Assembly (NCBI GenBank): GCA_021432635.1
Contig: MU270024.1
Location: forward strand, 620,001 to 684,000
Direction of reading: 5' to 3'
DNA: 64,000 nt
Source of the DNA: Thozetella sp. PMI_491
Taxonomy: Eukaryota > Ascomycota > Sordariomycetes > Chaetosphaeriales > Chaetosphaeriaceae
The translations under genes were made by a program, and so were the position numbers. A model generated the notes under the pieces. It saw only the letters and a list, made by a program, of their open reading frames with translations. It was not told the DNA's origin and made no database searches. This document shows, one piece after another, positions 10,784-22,919 of this stretch; positions within the stretch are counted from its first letter, which is position 1; each line of letters starts with the position of its first letter.

Positions 10784-13622
10784 ATGGAGCCCTTCACCAG
10801 CCAATATGACGCCAATACCGCTGTTGGAAAGCTCCAGCCCTCGGAAAACGTCCTTGCAGACCTTTCACCACAAGCGACTAACGGCACTCCTGACAAAAGC
10901 GAGCCGATAAATCCCACCTTGGAGACTATACCATCGCTGGAGGCCAGAGAGAACCCAGTCGATGAGGCCAAAGCTTTGTCCGATGGTCCCGCGATTGGCT
11001 CCAAATGCGAGATCATGAGCTTTTACAACCATTCGACAAGCTCTTCCGAACGTCGTGCTCGCTGGTCCGAGTTCCAAGACCCGGTGGCCGAAGAGAGACG
11101 GCTGAAAGAGCTGGGAAAGGGATTCGCTATCATTCACCGCCAGTCCAAGGTCGAAAAGGATGACATCGTCACCTGGATCACGGCCTCGATTGAGGCACAA
11201 AGCCCCCGGCTCCGGACGGTGCTCGATGGCATCTTTGCAGATTACGTCTCGTGGTATCCAGACGGAAGTCCCTATGCCGTCGGTCCTCCGTTCCAACCCT
11301 ACGTGCACAGGTGGGAAGCATTCCTTGCTGCCTGTCAGCAAAAAGACATGCAGAGCAAGACAGCTCAGGAGCTCCAACTTCTCCGCGGCGAACTAGAGCC
11401 ACGCATCGAGGGGCACCTTTCCGCCCTGGATAGAGTCAAGAAGACGGGTGCTATCTCGTTTGAGAATCTGTGGCTGATCCTGAACCCTGGAAGCCTCATG
11501 ATCTCCAACGAAGTTGGCCCCACGCGAGTCTCCAAATTAACCCAAGCCATCTTCGTCCCCGCCACCAAGGTCGAGCCGGCTCGCTACGAGCTGAACCTGG
11601 CTCATGTGGAGTGGAACGGAAAATACTGCGGCATCAGTGTTACTTGTTCGCGCATTGTCGACTACAACGACGCCATTTCGGTAATCAAGTTGCCTGTTTA
11701 CCCGGTCGAGTTCGCCGAACACTGGAAGGAGACGGAGCAAAGGCTTATTGCTCGGGGAAGAAAATACGAATTACTTCGCGGGTATCACATCAAGGCGTGC
11801 GAAGGGAAGAAATACACCCTCGAGTTGGATCCTATGCGAGGCTGCCTCAAGGAGGTGGAGCACCCCGTATGTGTGCCCATTTCATTGTTTCCTTTCTATT
11901 CCCTATAATTGCACTCTACCCGACGCCTTTACGGACTGCTGATATGAAAATCTCTGAAGGTATCCGGACGTGTCATTGTTGATGCCCACGCGTACTACAA
12001 GGTGCAGAGCAAAGTTGCTCCAGCGCTGATTTCTCTTAAAATATCCCGGCAAGGTCTAAGCGGCATTTACCAACCCAAACCGGGGAAGAAGTCTACCAAA
12101 AAGGCTCCCAATCCATATCCGCGGCCGGGGCACTGGCGCTCCGGTCCCCTCGACGATGATGATGATTCAGCTTCGTTCTCGGATACTACGAGTTCCGGTT
12201 CCGAGAGCTACGAGGAACAGATTCATCCTGGCCCCGGTGCAAGGCCGCGCTTCATGAACCCACCGGGCCTCGCGAGACCACCAGGTTTCGTGAACCCGCC
12301 GGGCTTCATGAGCCCACCGGGCTTAGTGTACCCACCGGTCGTCGTGAACCGAAAGCAAAAACTCTCAGTAGACGCCAAGACCGAGGACCGAGATAGTGCC
12401 CATACTGACAGCTCTGATCGAGATGGTGAAAGAAAGGAAGACTTGTCATCACTGACAGACCTTGAATGCGTCATTGCTTCGCCGCGAGTCAAGGGCTTTG
12501 ACCTAAGCAACAAGGAATGGTGTACGTTGAAGAATCCTCTCATTTTTTCCCAAAGTGTCCTCCGTTTCTATCGTGTCCCTGGTGTCAGGTCTAACTGCTG
12601 GGCATCCAATCAGGCGAATTCAATGTTGAGGAAATCAAGGATGTCGTGTGGGACCCGTCACCATACGACAACCTGGTCTTGCCTGAGGGTGAAAGGGACC
12701 TTGTATTCGCATTTGCCAACCGCCCGGGGCTTAGCAAGCAGGGCTTCGACGATTTTGTCGCCCACAAAGGTGAGCACCATCGCCCGGCACTAGGAGCGGG
12801 AGAAGGTGACAGCTGGGATGGAACTGACGTCTCTATAGGAGAGGGAATTATCATTCTGCTCTGCGGCCCCCCTGGCGTCGGCAAAACTCTCACCGCTGAA
12901 GCTGGTAAGTAACTGCGGGTAACCGGGTTCGAAACGAGGAGAATACGTGCAACTGACGAGTGCTGACTGTCACTTAGTCGCCGAAAGCTCTCGCAGGCCT
13001 CTATATATTGTCAGTGCCAGCGATCTTGGCACCGAGGCTGGGAGGGTTGAAAAGGGTCTCTTAAACGCCCTGGAGTGCTGCCAGCTTTGGGAAGCTGTCC
13101 TCCTCATCGACGAGGCCGACGTCTTTCTAGAGGCGAGAGACTCCACCAACCTAGTGCGCAACGAGGTTGTCTCCAGTAAGTCTTTAGCTTGTTCACTTAT
13201 AGCATGCCACTGGGCAGGAAACTAAGCTTGAGATTTCTCTTATAGTCTTCCTCCGCCGGCTAGAGTACTATCGAGGAATGATGTTCCTCACGACTAACCG
13301 TAGCACGGCGATTGACAGCGCTTTCAAGTCGAGAATCGACCTCATAATTCCGTATTTCAACCTAGACGAGCCGGCCCGCCGCAAAGTTTGGGTTAACTTC
13401 ATCCGGAAGCTCAGTCCCGGTGCCGCTGCCCTCGGCGAGGACGACTTTGACGAGCTTGCCAAGACGCCGTTAAACGGCCGAGAGATCAAGAACTCCATCA
13501 AGACGGCCCTAGTTCTTTCCAATACTGACAAGCCGCTCAGACTCAAGCACCTAGCCGTGGTACTTAGGATTCGGAAACGTGTGGAGACTATGGAGCAAGG
13601 GCTAGAAACCCACCAGGCGTAA
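10784..13622 (+). CDS. AAA+ family ATPase
   Basis: Six exons: 10784-11866, 11960-12531 boundary read as 11960-12521, 12614-12769, 12839-12904, 12978-13175 and 13246-13622. They sum to 814 codons including the stop (813 residues) with one frame kept throughout. The long N-terminal region (to about residue 430) resembles the conserved region preceding the ATPase core in many fungal AAA proteins (DUF7025-like). A disordered Asp/Ser-rich linker with a PPG repeat follows. The ATPase core has Walker A GPPGVGKT near residue 610, Walker B LLIDEAD near 664, and sensor-like 'FLTTNR' before a C-terminal AAA lid. Such proteins are mitochondrial or nuclear/cytosolic remodelling ATPases; the target is unknown. 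No mitochondrial presequence is evident. Confidence 0.9.
12251..12339 (+). repeat. In-frame 18-bp repeat coding for Pro-Pro-Gly hexapeptides
   Basis: About five consecutive 18-nt units lie inside exon 2 of the AAA+ gene. They encode x-x-x-P-P-G steps (for example FVNPPG, FMSPPG), with the last unit partial. Codon-level variation between units shows it is not a recent slip. It lies in the low-complexity linker just before the ATPase core. Confidence 0.85.
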
Positions 13623-14636
13623 ATTTGCACGTAGATGGAGCGATTGTTGAGCACTGTCAACGTACTACTATAAGTGGCTAAGAATATACCCCACGATATA
13701 AAGACCTAGCTAAAATTTTCGACGGTAATTCTTCGTGGATGAATCTGGTGTATCAATGTACGCTATTTTCGAGGCTCTTTGATTCTGGGCGAGGTGCCGG
13801 CAAGAAAGTTTCCCTACATATATCTCCGAAGCAAGACCATCCGATGCTGTTGATCGTGCTCGGCACTGTGCGCCACCAGATCTTGTCCACCTTCCTATGC
13901 CGTACCATAGAGCAGCTTGCAAAGTACTAAGTTTCTCGCCGATGGGATCGTGGTTAATAGCCCCCCCCCCCCACATCATCTGTTGATCGTCTCATGGCCA
14001 TTTCTGACTGCGAGGGACGTCGGGAAAGAAGGCAATCTATGAGATTGCTGAACCCCCACCCCCGCCGCACCCCCCAATGAACCGGTTATGATATTTATTT
14101 GCTGCATGTTCACCTGGTAACCTATGCTCGCCCTTTCGGGCCTGCAATTCCGCAGTTATGTAAAGTAATGGGTACCAATAGGCTTCTCAGGCCCTATCAC
14201 TTGGATCCACTGGGCCAGCGAGCAAGTCTAATATCTCCTATTGATGGTAGCTATCTTTAATGTACGTCTAAACTATAAATGCCCCAGAGTTCACTGTTTC
14301 CACCGTACAGAACCCTAAAACTACTACCTATCTTGCTGCGTAATAAACCTGTGAGTCTTGAAGCCACACTTTACCTTTGGACTTCAGAAAAGAAGCCCAG
14401 CCAGAAGAGGAACAGCCCGGTGTATTAAATGGCGGATAGGGCAGATCGTACGCATTGACCAGATCGAATGATTTACATGATTCAGAGGTGAGAGAGTGTA
14501 TTGATGCTAGAATACAGGGAACATAGTAGCGACTGAGTCTAATTCTAGCTCTTATGATACCTTCAGTATTGTTATTTTATTTTATGGAACATATTCGAAA
14601 TCATCCATGGCCGGAAGTTCTGCTTGAGGCAACCCC
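13623..14636. other. Intergenic stretch
   Basis: This lies between the convergent AAA+ and cysteine-rich peptide genes. It holds a run of 12 C at 13961-13972 and a C-rich patch near 14,047-14,075. No gene or repeat copy was recognised. Confidence 0.5.
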
Positions 14637-14902
14637 TCAGCAATGCCCACATCCATTCGCGCTGGGGCACCCGCAATCACGACACTGGTGGCAATACTAG
14701 ATACGGAGTAAGCAAAAGTGAGTAGTTTAGAAAATCTCCTACGGTGACTTACGGCGTCCGCATTACAGAAGGGATATATCCCACACGCGGCTCGCTCCGA
14801 AATGACCGCGACCATTTTATTCAAAGGGGTAATATCTGAGGCGGGAATCGCGAGTGCACCGAGCCCGTAAAAAGCGACGGACAATACTCGAGCCAATTGC
14901 AT
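14637..14902 (-). CDS. Small secreted cysteine-rich peptide (eight Cys)
   Basis: Two exons: 14753-14902 (50 codons) and 14637-14696, split by a 56-bp intron (14697-14752) with donor GTAAGT and acceptor TCTAG. The spliced product is 69 residues. Residues 1-20 form a signal peptide (MQLARVLSVAFYGLGALAIP). The mature part carries eight cysteines with spacing C-x5-C-x5-C-x2-C-x2-C-x1-C-x5-C-x2-C, the last Cys being the C-terminal residue. Reading through the intron would instead give a longer protein with only two cysteines, so splicing creates six of the eight. Small secreted multi-disulfide peptides of this sort include effectors, antimicrobials and structural peptides. I recognise no family, so no function is assigned. 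It is isolated in a gene-poor region. Confidence 0.75.
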
Positions 14903-17900
14903 GACAACGTTTTGGAATGAAGAATGGGAGTGGGTGCGTGTTGTTTATTTGCTTGGAAACTTGATGTAAAATTGCGAGATTGAGTGCAGTTGACGAGGTT
15001 TAAAGGTCTATGGACAGACATGCTGAAGTGTACTCAATATATATACCTTCCAGAGGCCTAGATTGAGGCCAGACTTGTGGGGTTCATTGCGAAGCCAAGA
15101 GGTTTTCAACCTTTCTTGGCACTGTCTTCCACCGCTAGCAGTGGTTGCAACAGGTGTTAATCGGGCGTCAGCAGCGGAGATCTTGGAGCAAAAGCCGAGT
15201 GTAACTCGCATGTGGCCATGCACATGGTCATTGTTTCTCCTATCAATAAGAGCCGACTCTTGATGGCGTCCTGTGAAGGGAATTCTTTGGCGTTTTGAGG
15301 CCATGTTTTAATACGAAATGGCTAATACGATCCTACCTTGCGTGGTAGTGTCCCGACAAAAGGGGATAAGGTTTTTGGCCTCCTTTTACTACTGCATGGG
15401 TCGCAGGGGCTTGTATTGCATGGACCCATATCTCCACCTATTTACCACATGGAAGTTACGATAGTTATCTACAACGCTCCTAGGCAACAGCCGTTACCGC
15501 CCGGTTCGGATTGAGTAAGCTGGCCGAGTATCATGCCGGAAATTCCCCGTAGACTGAACCCTTTCAGACCTGGCTCAACGATGCAGCTTTTAACTTCTCC
15601 CTTTCTTCTTGGGTAGACTGAAAACGGCAGTCGTTGAACAACCATCGGATGACATTACTCAAGAGTAGCCTATATTAAATCTAAGCAGGCAAACGGTGGC
15701 AATCCTCCAATTGTGTGCTAGTGGCTGGGCTATCGGATTACATAGAAGCGTTTAGGCATGAATCAGCACTCTTTACATTTGCTTGAATTCATCAGAGGAT
15801 GTTGGGAAGGGTGGCATCTGTTAGGTACCACTCTGGAGGCTTGCCAGCGGTCACAGCCGTGCTTATATGCAGGGCGCATGTAATTGCGTATAGCAGCCTA
15901 TGGCGTCCAAGAGCGCGTGCTAACACGCCGCACAGATACATACGGCATCCCCCATCTCGCTAGCCGACATATCTGTACAATTGTTGAAGTCCGGCTGTCG
16001 CTGAAGTTAACAGCGCCACTTCACCCTTCTGCAAGTCGGCCAACGCTTATCTATTGGAGGGGCTCAACTCGAACCACGCCATCGTTTCATATGGTTTTGA
16101 GAAGGATTGGTTTGCAGTTCTCAAACGGGGCAGTTAGATAGCTGCCTGTTACACATACCAGTCGCTCTTGCTCTGTGATTGTTTACTGTGGAGATCGTCT
16201 CGGGTGTTAGCGGGAGTTTTCGTCTCGGCTATCGCATCCATTCCCCTACTTTCGTGCTATGTTCCATTTCTTTATCGATATATATGCCTCCGGCTTCTTC
16301 GCTATCTCTTTGCCGTGATACGACACCGTGATACGACGTGCATAGATCACTAGAGCTAGGCACAGTGATTAATACCATCCGGAAGGAACTATGCCACTTA
16401 ACATATCGACAAAGGCGGAAAAGACGGCATGGGCCGGGGATTGCTTCGAATTCGCTAGGCACATCCTCATAACGACAGCTAACTGTAGAACCAGGAGCTC
16501 AGTGGGACTATTACGGACTAGCGCCATGACATTCAACCGGGCTCGGCTTTAATCTAGGGTAGTGCGGTATTAGAAGCACTTGGAATGGCATAATCATAGA
16601 GAGCGACTCCAATCGTGTGCCCAAAGGCGATGCGTGAGTCTTGGGACAATGGGGTAGTACTCAGCTTGCCGGCTGGCTGTGTTGCACAATATAGGTTTAC
16701 CAATGCGTTGCATGTTTTTCTTATACCAAGCGCTTCTTCAAGAAGCTTGCCAGGCCTAATCGGGTGAAAGGCGGCCGGGTCCTCACCAGATGCGACATCA
16801 TTTATTATCCCATTCCGGAATTCGACTCAATCCCCACAATATTAATTGCTTGAGAAGTTATTATTCAAGGAAATGCAGCGCTTAGGTAGAGATGCTTGTT
16901 CTGGGTGCGGTCCGTGGGGTAGGGTTGTCCTTTTTGGGGGATCCTCTCATGAACCAAGACCTCCAAAATCACAGCGACACAGGTGTCAATCAAGCAAAGA
17001 GAATCACTGATCGGGCATGCGTTTTTTTTCTGACGAGCCCAATACTGGTAGAATGCAGGTCCGGTCCGCCCAAGACACCTCTCCCTTCGACGTCCGTGGT
17101 ACATATTTTCTATGAGCTAGCCAGGAGTACAATAAAACTCATTCGTCAGTTCTGAGTGGTTCGAGAGGACTTCCGGTCTAGGAATCCCGGTGTAATACAG
17201 CGTAATACCGGGAACTTCAATTTTATTGACGTTCGGAGAAAGGGCGTTTTGGAAATCTACAATTTGATGCTGTGTAAACAATCGGTGGGCTATCCGCTAT
17301 GTTCGTCACCCTCTAATTTTTCCATACCGTTCTCTTCAATGCCTTGTCCTTCATTCAACAAGGTAATAAGTAGTTGTCACAAAGGACAGCCACTTTATGA
17401 ACAGGGATCTTAAAAGGGGGCATCTCATGCGTGTGTATATAGTTGCTGAGTTGCTCGATTGCTTTGGTTTAATCTCTTTAGACCTTACATTGGTCGTTCT
17501 ATATGACCAGTCATACTGCCGTATTTCAGTGATATTTATAGAATATGTAGCACCTCAAATTTCATCGTCTTCCTCTTACATTCTAGCACACTTTATAGTC
17601 CATAGACAAAATCCGCAAGTGTAAGCCTCGGGCAAAGGAATTCCTAGGAGTGCATCATTAGCCTACTCTAGGCTCATCCTGTGCTCATCCTCCGATGGCT
17701 AGGTTTCGGCCGGTTTGTTGTGCTCACTCTCTTTCTGACTCGGGTCAAATCAGAAAGACCTAAGCTTCATCGATAAGTGTTTAAGTAGAGGGTATGTATG
17801 TAGTTTAATAAATTAATCGAAGTTCAAGATGGCTGGCACATCATCCACTCTACTGTATCTGAGGCGTCGGCCATCGGAGAAAGCTTCACACTTGTTGAGT

Positions 17901-19617
17901 CATGTTGGGCGAGATAGCTTTTCTTCTGTGCCTACATGCCGTCGTATGGCCAAACTTTAATACGACATCATAAGAAGCTCTGCACGTGGTCAAGGCCGGA
18001 GTGGCCGTATCTGTCTACGGTTTAATTGTGGCTATTGCTGGAATGTTGCTGTGCTTAGATATATTAGGTATGATATCCGCTGTGTGGATTTGCGGGTTTC
18101 TTTTGAAGTGTACGCAGCCCCTGCCTGGAGGCGCGCTAAAATCTTTATGTTGCATATTTGTTGTCCTATTCTCTGCCATCCTACTGTAAAAAAAGGTCTG
18201 AAGCACCGATACGAGGTACTAAGACAAAGTGTGAATTTGAAACTACACTTGCCTAGTCGACAGGTGTATAAACAGGAACTAGTAACCTGTGTATCTTGCG
18301 GTCCCGAAATTCTCAATTTGGCAAGGCGCCATACTCTCCACTCCTTCATCTCAACGACGATCAACTTGATCTACGAATGCCGGCTAACTCTTTATCGCTG
18401 AGGGTTCGTGGGGCAAATATCGTCAACATGTTGAGTTGCATCTGGTTCGCAGATACGTCAATAACCGGCACAAAATAGATTGTAGGAAAGCAAGGATTGC
18501 GTCACTGCGAAGGCGACGAGAGTGTATATGCTGACCTCAATACGATATTGACGTTGGAAATTCGCATCGAGCATATTTTTCAGCCGCTGTGTATCAACGT
18601 CCCGAACTGGTATCTTATGCTGTGCAAATGACCGTGTTTTGTTGCGGCTAGCTATGCGCGGTGCGGATCGGTCTGGAAGCGAGGTGTGATGATAAGAGCG
18701 CTGGGGTGTATCCCGAAGGTAGTAGTGACTCAAAGGCCCACTTCTGTGTTTGATTCCCACTGCCATTACCTTTGCAAATTGTGGTTTTAGTAATGGAGAG
18801 AGAAAAGGTGTCGTGGCGTGTGCGAACCCTAATTTTGTTGTGTGAGTGCGTACCGAAATTTGCCTTCAAGATTTGGAACCTACGCTAGTGAGAAACGATG
18901 AGGGTCAGGGGTTCTTGGGTTGGGGGAGCCCCAGGACTCCCTATATCCTTCAGAATGTCGCACATGGCATTGCTTCTGCGTGCCAAATATATGGGTGTAG
19001 GACCCTCTACCCTTATTGGTTGATGAATCAGGATATTGAAGCAGGCTCCTGCCTCGTCGGAGGATTGGTGCCGGAAACACCTGACGTCGCAGCCTATTTG
19101 CCATCTGAGCGAGCCTCGTGGTCCAGAATAGGTACTAGGCTCGGAAAATGGGCGTAATTTTTTCAAAGACGGTGGCCAATTGCTTTGTGTATTTAATGTC
19201 TGGCGATCTGCGAGCTCGTGGCTACTTGTAACGCCTTCCGAATTACTCTTGAAGCCCATTATTACGGTAAGTTGTTCTCAAAGTTTGTAACGGTATGGAA
19301 TCTCTAGGGTTTCAATTGCCTTGCTTGTATCTACGGAATACGGCTGATTCTGAGGATGACACGGTGGTCAGCATCCGGAATGCCGGACCTCACTGTCAGC
19401 CCAGCCTCTGCATCTACATGTAATATTAACTGCCTGCAGGCGGCACTCCCCGAATCTGTCCTGTCGGCACGGCAGCCTCCAGCCATGCATAGCTGAAATC
19501 CAATGGGGGCCATTGTATGCATATATAAGGAAGCCGATGATATCGTAGAACGGTCAAAATCCAAGGTATCCACGTCTCTCTAATAAGCCTACATTGGTTT
19601 GTCTTTCCGGCAGCGGC
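14903..19617. other. Gene desert of 4.7 kb
   Basis: Only short, domain-free frames are present on both strands. Nothing recognisable as a transposon protein, tRNA or conserved gene was seen. The first 150 bp (14903-15050) is the likely promoter of the cysteine-rich peptide gene and the last few hundred bases that of the kinase-like gene. Several frames near 18.85-19.26 kb reach 100-125 codons on both strands but look like chance openings. Confidence 0.45.
15037..15045 (-). promoter_or_regulatory. TATA-like element upstream of the cysteine-rich peptide gene
   Basis: An ATATATATA stretch lies about 135 bp upstream of the start codon at 14902. The A/C-rich leader between them looks like a fungal 5' untranslated region. 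The call rests on position and sequence only. Confidence 0.35.
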
Positions 19618-21398
19618 ATGGGAACTAACCTCCATGGGGACCTTTTCCAGCAGTTGGATGAACTTGGGTTGGAGCCTGTTGATGATTTTGGCGCCAGCTC
19701 TCGCCAGTATATTACTAATCAGCCTCTCGACAAACAGGTCCAGCATGCGTTGGTGGAGTGGGACTCCAATAAGCCTACTTCCTCTAAATTCCTTCCGAAC
19801 AACGAGCTTCAGAGACTCCTCCAGCCTCATCTTGTGCAGCAATTTTTGAAAGACACATTCAAGACAAAGAATGATGACGCATCTGATCTCAAGCTCGACC
19901 AGCTCGTTGAATATATCTGTGGGAAGCGGGACGCCTCAGAATCAGAGAGGGACAAGAACGCCGCGCGAAGAGTCTTTGCCCTTCTCGCCATCCTCGGAAA
20001 ATCAAATTGCGTCAAACAATTCCAAGAAGCTGGCGGGATAAGGGACAGCCACCTCCCCCTCCATCGACGTTCGAATCGGAGAGGTATAATTCTTTTTGCA
20101 CAAGAGGAACACGAGCGACGTCTCCGGTGTTTTGATGAAAACTGGAGCGGGATTGAGAAAGATATGTTTTATTCTTACCAACAGTGCCTGCTTTCTCCCT
20201 ACCTGCACCTCGCCGAAAACGGAAAGGTGGCCTTTTACCACCTGCCTGCGGGAACCATATTGCCCTGGACATCTCGGCAAGTTCAGAGTCCCTATGGTAG
20301 ATCCAGTGTTTCTAAAGTGATCATTCATCCCGCTCATAATGGCCTCTCACCAGTCCGTCTTAATTCTCAAAAGATGTTCTCTATAACTAAATTACTAACA
20401 CTAGGAACAGGAAACGGAACCAGAAATGGATAATAGCAATGAAAGAGAGGCATTTGCTTTGAAAATAGTCAACTCCAAAGAGGAGTTCTATGCCGAGCTT
20501 AAGACTATCAGAAAGGCGACTCCTCATCCGCATATCCCTCGGCTGGTGTGCGCCTTTGCTTTCGATGAATCACCCCAGGCCTACGGACTATTATTTCCTT
20601 GGGCAGAACAAGGAAACTTGGCAGAATTCTGGTCTAAGACCGTTACATTTTTTTCGGATCACCCAGAATCTTTCTGGAGATGGTTCTTTCGACAGGTCTA
20701 CGGTTTGTCTCAAGCCGTCGACAAAATTCATGAAGTTAAGCTATCACCGCAGATAATGGATCAACATAGGCGGACCAGTCATTCTTGTGGGATTCACGGA
20801 GACATAAAACCGCAGAACATTCTATGTTTCGGTGTAGGACCAGAGCCAGTTCTTAAACTATCAGACTTTGGCCTAACTATTTTCCGGGAGGAGGGCAATA
20901 CAGGCAGGCAGCCTGATCAGGTTCCCACCTCCGGGACATATGATGGCCCGGAGAAGACCCATGGGCCTAGAATATCCAGACCCTTCGACATTTGGTCGCT
21001 TGGCTGTGTCTTTCTAGAGTTTGCAACCTGGATGCTTCAGGGATACAAGGGCATCATCGAATTCTCGGACAAACGACTAAAGGAGGATAAGGTTGAAGGT
21101 TTACAATTTTGTGGAGATCATTTCTTCAACTCGAGAGGCGAGGTTCGGGTCGCGGTGAAAGATGTAAGCTATATTTCTGAAGCGGATAATATGAATTACT
21201 ATTGCTAATTAAATCTTGCAGTGGATCCAGGAGTTAATGACAGCGAACGGCTTCTTCCTGCTCCAGGAATTCTTAGTCTATGTCCGGGATCGCATGATTA
21301 TCAATGACCCGGAAAAGAGAACGAAATGTGGCGATATGCGAGAAACAACGAAGAGTTTATTCGAAAGGGCAACATCTAAAAAACGAAAAAGAAGCTGA
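19618..21398 (+). CDS. Protein-kinase-like protein
   Basis: Three exons: 19618-20352, 20405-21163 and 21222-21398, giving 556 residues. The first ATG after the upstream non-coding stretch was chosen. Residues 1-245 are a helical N-terminal region common to a group of fungal kinase-like proteins. The kinase fold follows: β3 lysine in FALKIV, catalytic loop HGDIKPQNIL (HGD in place of HRD), metal-binding DFGLT, and GTYDGPE in place of the usual APE region. The catalytic Lys, loop Asp and DFG Asp are present, so activity is possible, although the glycine-rich loop is hard to see near the first intron. Substrate unknown. It precedes a CorA-like protein, a DUF3433 protein and an NLR protein, but shared function is only inference. 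Confidence 0.85.
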
Positions 21399-22919
21399 AG
21401 GGGTCGCTATGTCGGATGATCGAATGCATAGAATAGAGGAACTTGACATGGGCTTCAGCTATCCAGCTATATTGGTATGCTATAAATCCACAACCAACGT
21501 GAATGGCATTTGGTCGCCAGAATCAATAGTCTTCCACAGTTTCCGGGCATTGCTTGCGGGGGTTGTAATGGTTCCAGCTGTGACTTCTCACTTCGAATTT
21601 CTCTTCCTGCATTTAACATATGTCTCAGCATCGCAGAATACGTTTGCCCTATTCTCCACGCGGTTTCATACCTCACTCAACTCTTTGGTGCTTCGAATAG
21701 AACAACACCCGTTCAATCTCTGGGCACTTTAGGTTAGCTATAACTGCAAAAGAAGATCTAGAGGGTATCGAAAAGGTTCAGAAATCTCGCGGCATACCTG
21801 AACTCTATACTGATGCGGTGCCTGCATTAGGGAATCCAATATTTCTTTCAGCCGATTGCCGTCATGGTATTTCCCCGGAAAGGTAAACGAATAAGCCAGG
21901 TCCGCCATCCAGATCTTAATAATGTCAGATGTTTTGTTGGACTTTGGTAAATTCCCCTTCAGGTATGATGTATCGATTAGATAGAAACAGCGAATGGGGC
22001 CAGCCAGAGATCTCCGGTTACATTGGAGACTACGGAATAAGAAACGGTTTCAATGATGAATAATTATAGGCGCTATGTGCGAGACAATCGTAGCCTGACC
22101 TTCTAGGACAAAGAATGAGGCTCTGCTTGCGTAAGTACGCCTCAGCGTAAGTAGACCTTTCGGCATAGGCAGTAAGGCGTATTCCATCAACATTTATTTC
22201 ACTTATCTCAACGTTGATAGGCCGTAGCTGCCGGACACTAATTGGCCGGGCGATATGCTGTGTTATTGTGCACCAAGTCACCGAGATGATGACTGCATTA
22301 TCTCATTCCAGTCAGATTAGAAGTGCCGAAATGGCGGTTTCTGAGTACGCCTTAAGATGCAACAACGGTCGGATATTACTGGATTACATTTAATGTCGCA
22401 TTGAAGCCCGTTCCGAGGTTTGCCAGCCTGACCTGCAGCCAGTATGAGATGATATTCTGCGGGCTGGTGCTGTTACGGTAGATGCTGTTTGCCTATAAAG
22501 CGATGACGGGTGACCAGAATGAAAGCGATGCAATTGTGCCGTTCTTGTTTATCGAATTTGCATGGAAACCATGAGCCCTCATGGATTGGGTCCGACCAGA
22601 TGATGTCCTTGCTCTGGAGGACCTCCAGGGATTCGAGTTCGGCTTTCGTCGATGCAGAATCCTGGAGCGGAAGCAAAAAGCTACTGTCAGCATAAGCCCA
22701 GCCAATCACGCCTGGTCTTCAGTCGCAAGCTATAACGACTGACCATGAGGATGCTTTAGATGCAGTATATGATAACAACAACAGATATCACGTCGCCTGA
22801 CGGATTGCTGAGTTGGCTCAGCTCGGTACGCCATATCCTTAACCCTGATCGCTATCTTGCAATAGCTGAATCTCGCTGGCCGTTAGTGTGAGACCAGCGA
22901 CCAGACCGGTAATTCAATA
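21399..22919. other. Intergenic stretch
   Basis: This lies between the kinase-like and CorA-like genes. A minus-strand frame at 22473-22709 reads fairly smoothly (78 codons) but has no identifiable domain. No repeat or RNA gene was recognised. Confidence 0.4.

Noticed and set aside
14582-14902. Unspliced 106-codon reading of the small secreted protein
   Set aside because: It reads through a canonical intron with GTAAGT donor and TAG acceptor and loses six cysteines; the spliced form is far more protein-like.
18846-19259. Overlapping open frames of 100-125 codons on both strands
   Set aside because: Open on both strands at once with no motif, no splice context and odd composition; no support for a gene.
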